A DNA stretch of 64,000 bases, taken from the NCBI RefSeq assembly GCF_023065955.2, contig NW_026622808.1, forward strand, positions 35,786,475 to 35,850,474, in the 5' to 3' direction. Shown here piece after piece: positions 61,201 through 64,000 of the stretch. The stretch's first letter is position 1, and each line of letters begins with the position of its first letter. Below the pieces are notes generated by a model, which had not been told where the DNA came from, did no database searches, and saw nothing but the letters and a program-made list of their open reading frames with translations. The translations under genes and the position numbers were made by a program. The stretch comes from Ursus arctos. Its lineage: Eukaryota; Chordata; Mammalia; Carnivora; Ursidae.

Positions 61201-62219
61201 GTGCCGTTAGTCCCTGGGAAAATGTTCCAGCAAGGAGGTGCTGGAGGACCATTTTGCAGAGGCTCAGGGATGCAAAGGATATACATCTAGATACCTACCC
61301 TGGCCTTTAAGAGGGTCCTGGGGCTAGTCCACATCTCCAGTCCAGTCTCTGGCATTCATCCCAACATTACGGTCACATTTCCTCAATTTATTCCTTATTA
61401 AGGTGTGCGTAGCCGATATGAGCTGGGAGGTTTATCGCTGGGTTTAATAGCAGGAAATAAGGTGTGTTGCATTTGCCAAGGTGGGAGGGGCTAATGGGCT
61501 CCAGAACATCCCCCTGACGCTCTTGGCCAGCAGGCTGGGGTTTGCACCTCTGCAGCCCGCCATGCACCTGCCCTCCCCTTGGCCCCTCCAAGCTGGATGG
61601 GACCTGGCTCCCTCCTGCACCCTGACTGTGCCCAGCAGGTGACCTTAGGCTGCCCTGAATGAGGTTAGAGGCTAGAAATCGGTTTTGGTTCCTCTGAGTC
61701 CTGACTACCCTCCCAGGCACCTTATCTCCTTGGTGCTGGCAAAGGGGAGATGTACACAACCGAAAAACGGAATCTGGTAGCAAAGAAGGGGTGCAGAAGA
61801 CCCCCAAATGTGGCAGCCAGGCCTGAGTCAGTACGGCCCAGGCGAGGCCAGACCTGTGAGGTTTGGGGCACTGAGGTACTCCCTTGGTCTCTCATATGAT
61901 CGAATCCAACCTTTGCCAGCTGTAGCCTCAGTGATTTAAACCTATGGAACTTTAACACCAGTCCCCAAATCAGGCTTTTTTCAGTGGCCTTAGAAGAACC
62001 CCAGTTTCTCCTCTTTCCCCACTGAGAAATACATACTCTGAAAGCCCTGCCATTTGCCGCTAGACCGCATTAAGCAGCATGCTAAGCTCAAAGCCACCTG
62101 GGGAGCATGTTTTCCTTTCTTATCTTCTGAGCAGGGAGTTTAGCTTTCCATCGATTGCACCTGCCATGGTAGACGCGGCGCTGGGGGTGGGGTGGCGGTT
62201 TGGGCTCTGTTCCCAAATT

Positions 62220-62500
62220 CACACATTCCCTCCTAGAACAGGCGCCCGCTCTGTGCCAGGAGCTCAGCAGGCATCATTCAGAGCTGTCACTCAATAGAGC
62301 TGATCTAGCACTTGCTGCGTGTGTCTCAGGTTCTCGCAAAGGTGACACTCGGGCTCCAGCACTGCACTTGATGCTTTCCCTGCATCATCGAAGGCAGTGG
62401 ATCCCCACGACAGCCCCATGAGGAAATAACTCTCAGTCTCCCCATTTCACACATCCACAAACCAAGGATCTGAGACGTTAAGGACAATTTGCCCAGAGGC
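62220..62500 (-). repeat. MIR SINE
   Basis: GCGCCCGCTCTGTGCCAGGAGC, GACAGCCCCATGAGGAAATAACTCTCAGTCTCCCCATTTCACACATCCACAAACC: reverse MIR, diverged. Confidence 0.5.
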
Positions 62501-62633
62501 TCTGGGCTGGAGGCTCTGCTGTGATGTTTTCCACGGACACAAGCCGTCTCCCAGGCTTGCTCAGGAGCTATCAGGGAGAGCACTCGGGTCCCTCGTCCTG
62601 GTCGTCAGTGGCTCCAGGAAGAGGGAAGGTGGG

Positions 62634-62825
62634 GGGTGCCTGGGTGGCTCAGTCGTTAAGCGTCTGCCTTTGGCTCGGGGCGTGGTCCCGGAGTCCTGGG
62701 ATCAAGCCCCGCGTCGGGCTCCTCCGCTGGGAGCCTGCTTCTTCCTCTCCCACTCCCCCTGCCTGTGTTCCCTCTCTCACTGGCTGTCTCTGTCAAATAA
62801 ATAAATCTTTAAAAAAAAAAAAAAA
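62634..62825 (+). mobile_element. Young CAN-SINE with perfect target-site duplication
   Basis: Head GGTGCCTGGGTGGCTCAG, body to CTGTCAAATAAATAAATC and a run of about 16 A. A perfect 17-bp duplication GGAAGAGGGAAGGTGGG flanks it (62617-62633 and 62826-62842). It belongs to the same subfamily as the copy at 5177, in the opposite orientation. Confidence 0.94.
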
Positions 62826-64000
62826 GGAAGAGGGAAGGTGGGCCTGGTGACGGGCAGACCGTGGATGCAGCAAGGATGGGGCACAGGCAGGCTGCCTCGG
62901 AGCTGGAAGGACCTCGGAGATGGTGGGTCTGCAGTGGGGATCTGCATGGATTCACAATGAGACACTGAGCTTAGAGGAGAAAAGGGTCTGGGCCGGGTCA
63001 CACAGGGAGGCAGAGGCTGGGACGAAGGCAGACCCTCAGAGGGAGCAGCCAGGTGTGTCCCCAAACCTCCCCCTCCTGTAGGACAGCAGCATGGCTCCTC
63101 CTGCCTACTTTGGGCTCACCATGAACCTGGCCGACAGCGCGGTGAGTAAACACTGGTGAATGAACATGAGTGAGCGTGAACGTGTCCACTTGCTAGACCC
63201 TCGGCACCATCCTGCGCCTCCCTCTCTGCTCCCCTGCCCCTGCTCTGGCATGGGGAGGGGGCAAGGGTGACGAGTAGGCACAAGCAGGGGAGGCTGCCGG
63301 TCCTGCTTTAGCGGCAGCGGGTGACCAAAGTCCAGGGACCTCAGAAGACAATGTCCACCAGCTGGTGAGTGGCAGAGGCCCAAAGCCTCAGCTGAGGGTT
63401 GGGACCCTGTTCAAGAGCAAGGCAGCTGCGGCTGGCCACCGTCCAGTACAAACCTGCCATCAATAATATTGGCAAGGCCTCTCCGAGCAACTTCCTGGGT
63501 TTTAAATCATGAATTCAGAAACAATTAAGTGAATTAGGCACACTTTGTGTCAATAACAAGTTAAAAATAACACACTTCACAAAAGGCTTGCATTGAATTG
63601 AAAATGGATCTTGTTAAGCTTAAATGTTCTCGAATGCTCTGTTTGGAAACAATGTATGTTTAAAAAAAAAAAAAAAAAAAAGATTGTCTTTCCACCCTGG
63701 TTTAGGTTTGTCAGGAGCGGGATCTCCAATGCCCCTGTGTTGATCGGGCCAGCACGTGGCAGTGCTGATGGCCGACGCATAGGGTGCAGGTGTGGAGCCA
63801 GAGCTGGGTCTGCACCCGCCTGCCCCGTTCCCAGCTGTTGCTCGGCCTCTCTGAGCCTCTGTTTTTCAGCTGTAGCTTGTGCGTAACCTGTTGTCCACGG
63901 TTGTGGAGCTGCTGCGTGGAAAAGTCCCCGTGCAGCTCGGCACACAGTGAGTGCTCAGGGAATCGAAGTCTGTGGTTCTTACTCTGAGCTCGTGGACATT

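Larger units (their letters stand above)
57891..64000. other. Downstream intergenic region, no gene seen
   Basis: No coding exon is supported. It contains MIR copies, a MER5A-like remnant, an L1 3' end, a young CAN-SINE, a reverse CTCF motif and a run of 20 A at 63662-63681. In human the rightward neighbour is TKT (memory), whose exons are not recognisable here and probably lie further right. Confidence 0.7.

Noticed and set aside
57891..64000. Exons of TKT, the expected right neighbour
   Set aside because: No transketolase motif such as the thiamine-diphosphate GDG signature was seen on either strand.

Overview
This is a mammalian nuclear DNA window, mostly non-coding, that carries one protein-coding gene on the + strand: PRKCD, protein kinase C delta. 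Long introns with GT-AG boundaries, CpG islands and ancient eutherian repeats (MIR, L2, L1, MER20, MLT1-like LTR) show a placental mammal. tRNA-derived CAN-SINEs (the 'GCCTGGGTGGCTCAG' head and 'AAATAAATAAAATCTT' tail) show a carnivoran. The SINE bodies contain 'GACAGCCAGC(A/G)AGAGAGGG', which from memory fits arctoid carnivores (bear, panda, seal, mustelid) better than dog or cat. The species itself cannot be fixed from the sequence.

Layout. Positions 1 to about 23.7 kb are intergenic: degraded MIR/L2/L1 copies, several CAN-SINEs, a 160-bp polypurine tract, a TG-rich stretch and a perfect CTCF-type motif near 3.3 kb. I found no supported coding exon there. A first CpG island with a TATA-like box, a CRE-like site and GC boxes lies at about 23.7-24.2 kb. 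A larger TATA-less CpG island at about 28.05-29.7 kb holds the probable non-coding first exon, ending at a strong donor at 28862/28863. A second non-coding exon is proposed at 32107-32217. The first coding exon, with a strong Kozak start, is at 44337. Seventeen coding exons (44337-57332) splice with consistent phases into a 2019-nt reading frame of 672 aa plus stop. The 3' UTR ends at a poly(A) signal at 57866. From there to 64 kb is intergenic sequence with MIR, L1, MER5-like and CAN-SINE copies and a second CTCF-type motif in the opposite orientation at 60.9 kb.

Protein. The order is C2-like domain, pseudosubstrate, two diacylglycerol-binding C1 domains, V3 hinge, AGC kinase domain and C-terminal tail with turn and hydrophobic motifs. 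This is the architecture of a novel-type, calcium-independent, diacylglycerol-activated PKC. All catalytic residues are intact.

Most notable points. (1) The hinge sequence at the caspase-3 cleavage position reads I-V-P-D, without the Asp at P4 found in human and rodents. The C-terminal nuclear-localisation stretch has also lost a basic residue. (2) An alternatively spliced, caspase-resistant hinge insertion like that of human or mouse is blocked by an in-frame stop. (3) Intron 2 of the coding region opens directly into a 16-unit minisatellite that copies the splice donor about 14 times. (4) A convergent pair of near-ideal CTCF motifs brackets the gene. I found no wholly new gene system; the findings concern regulation, splicing and repeat structure of a known gene.
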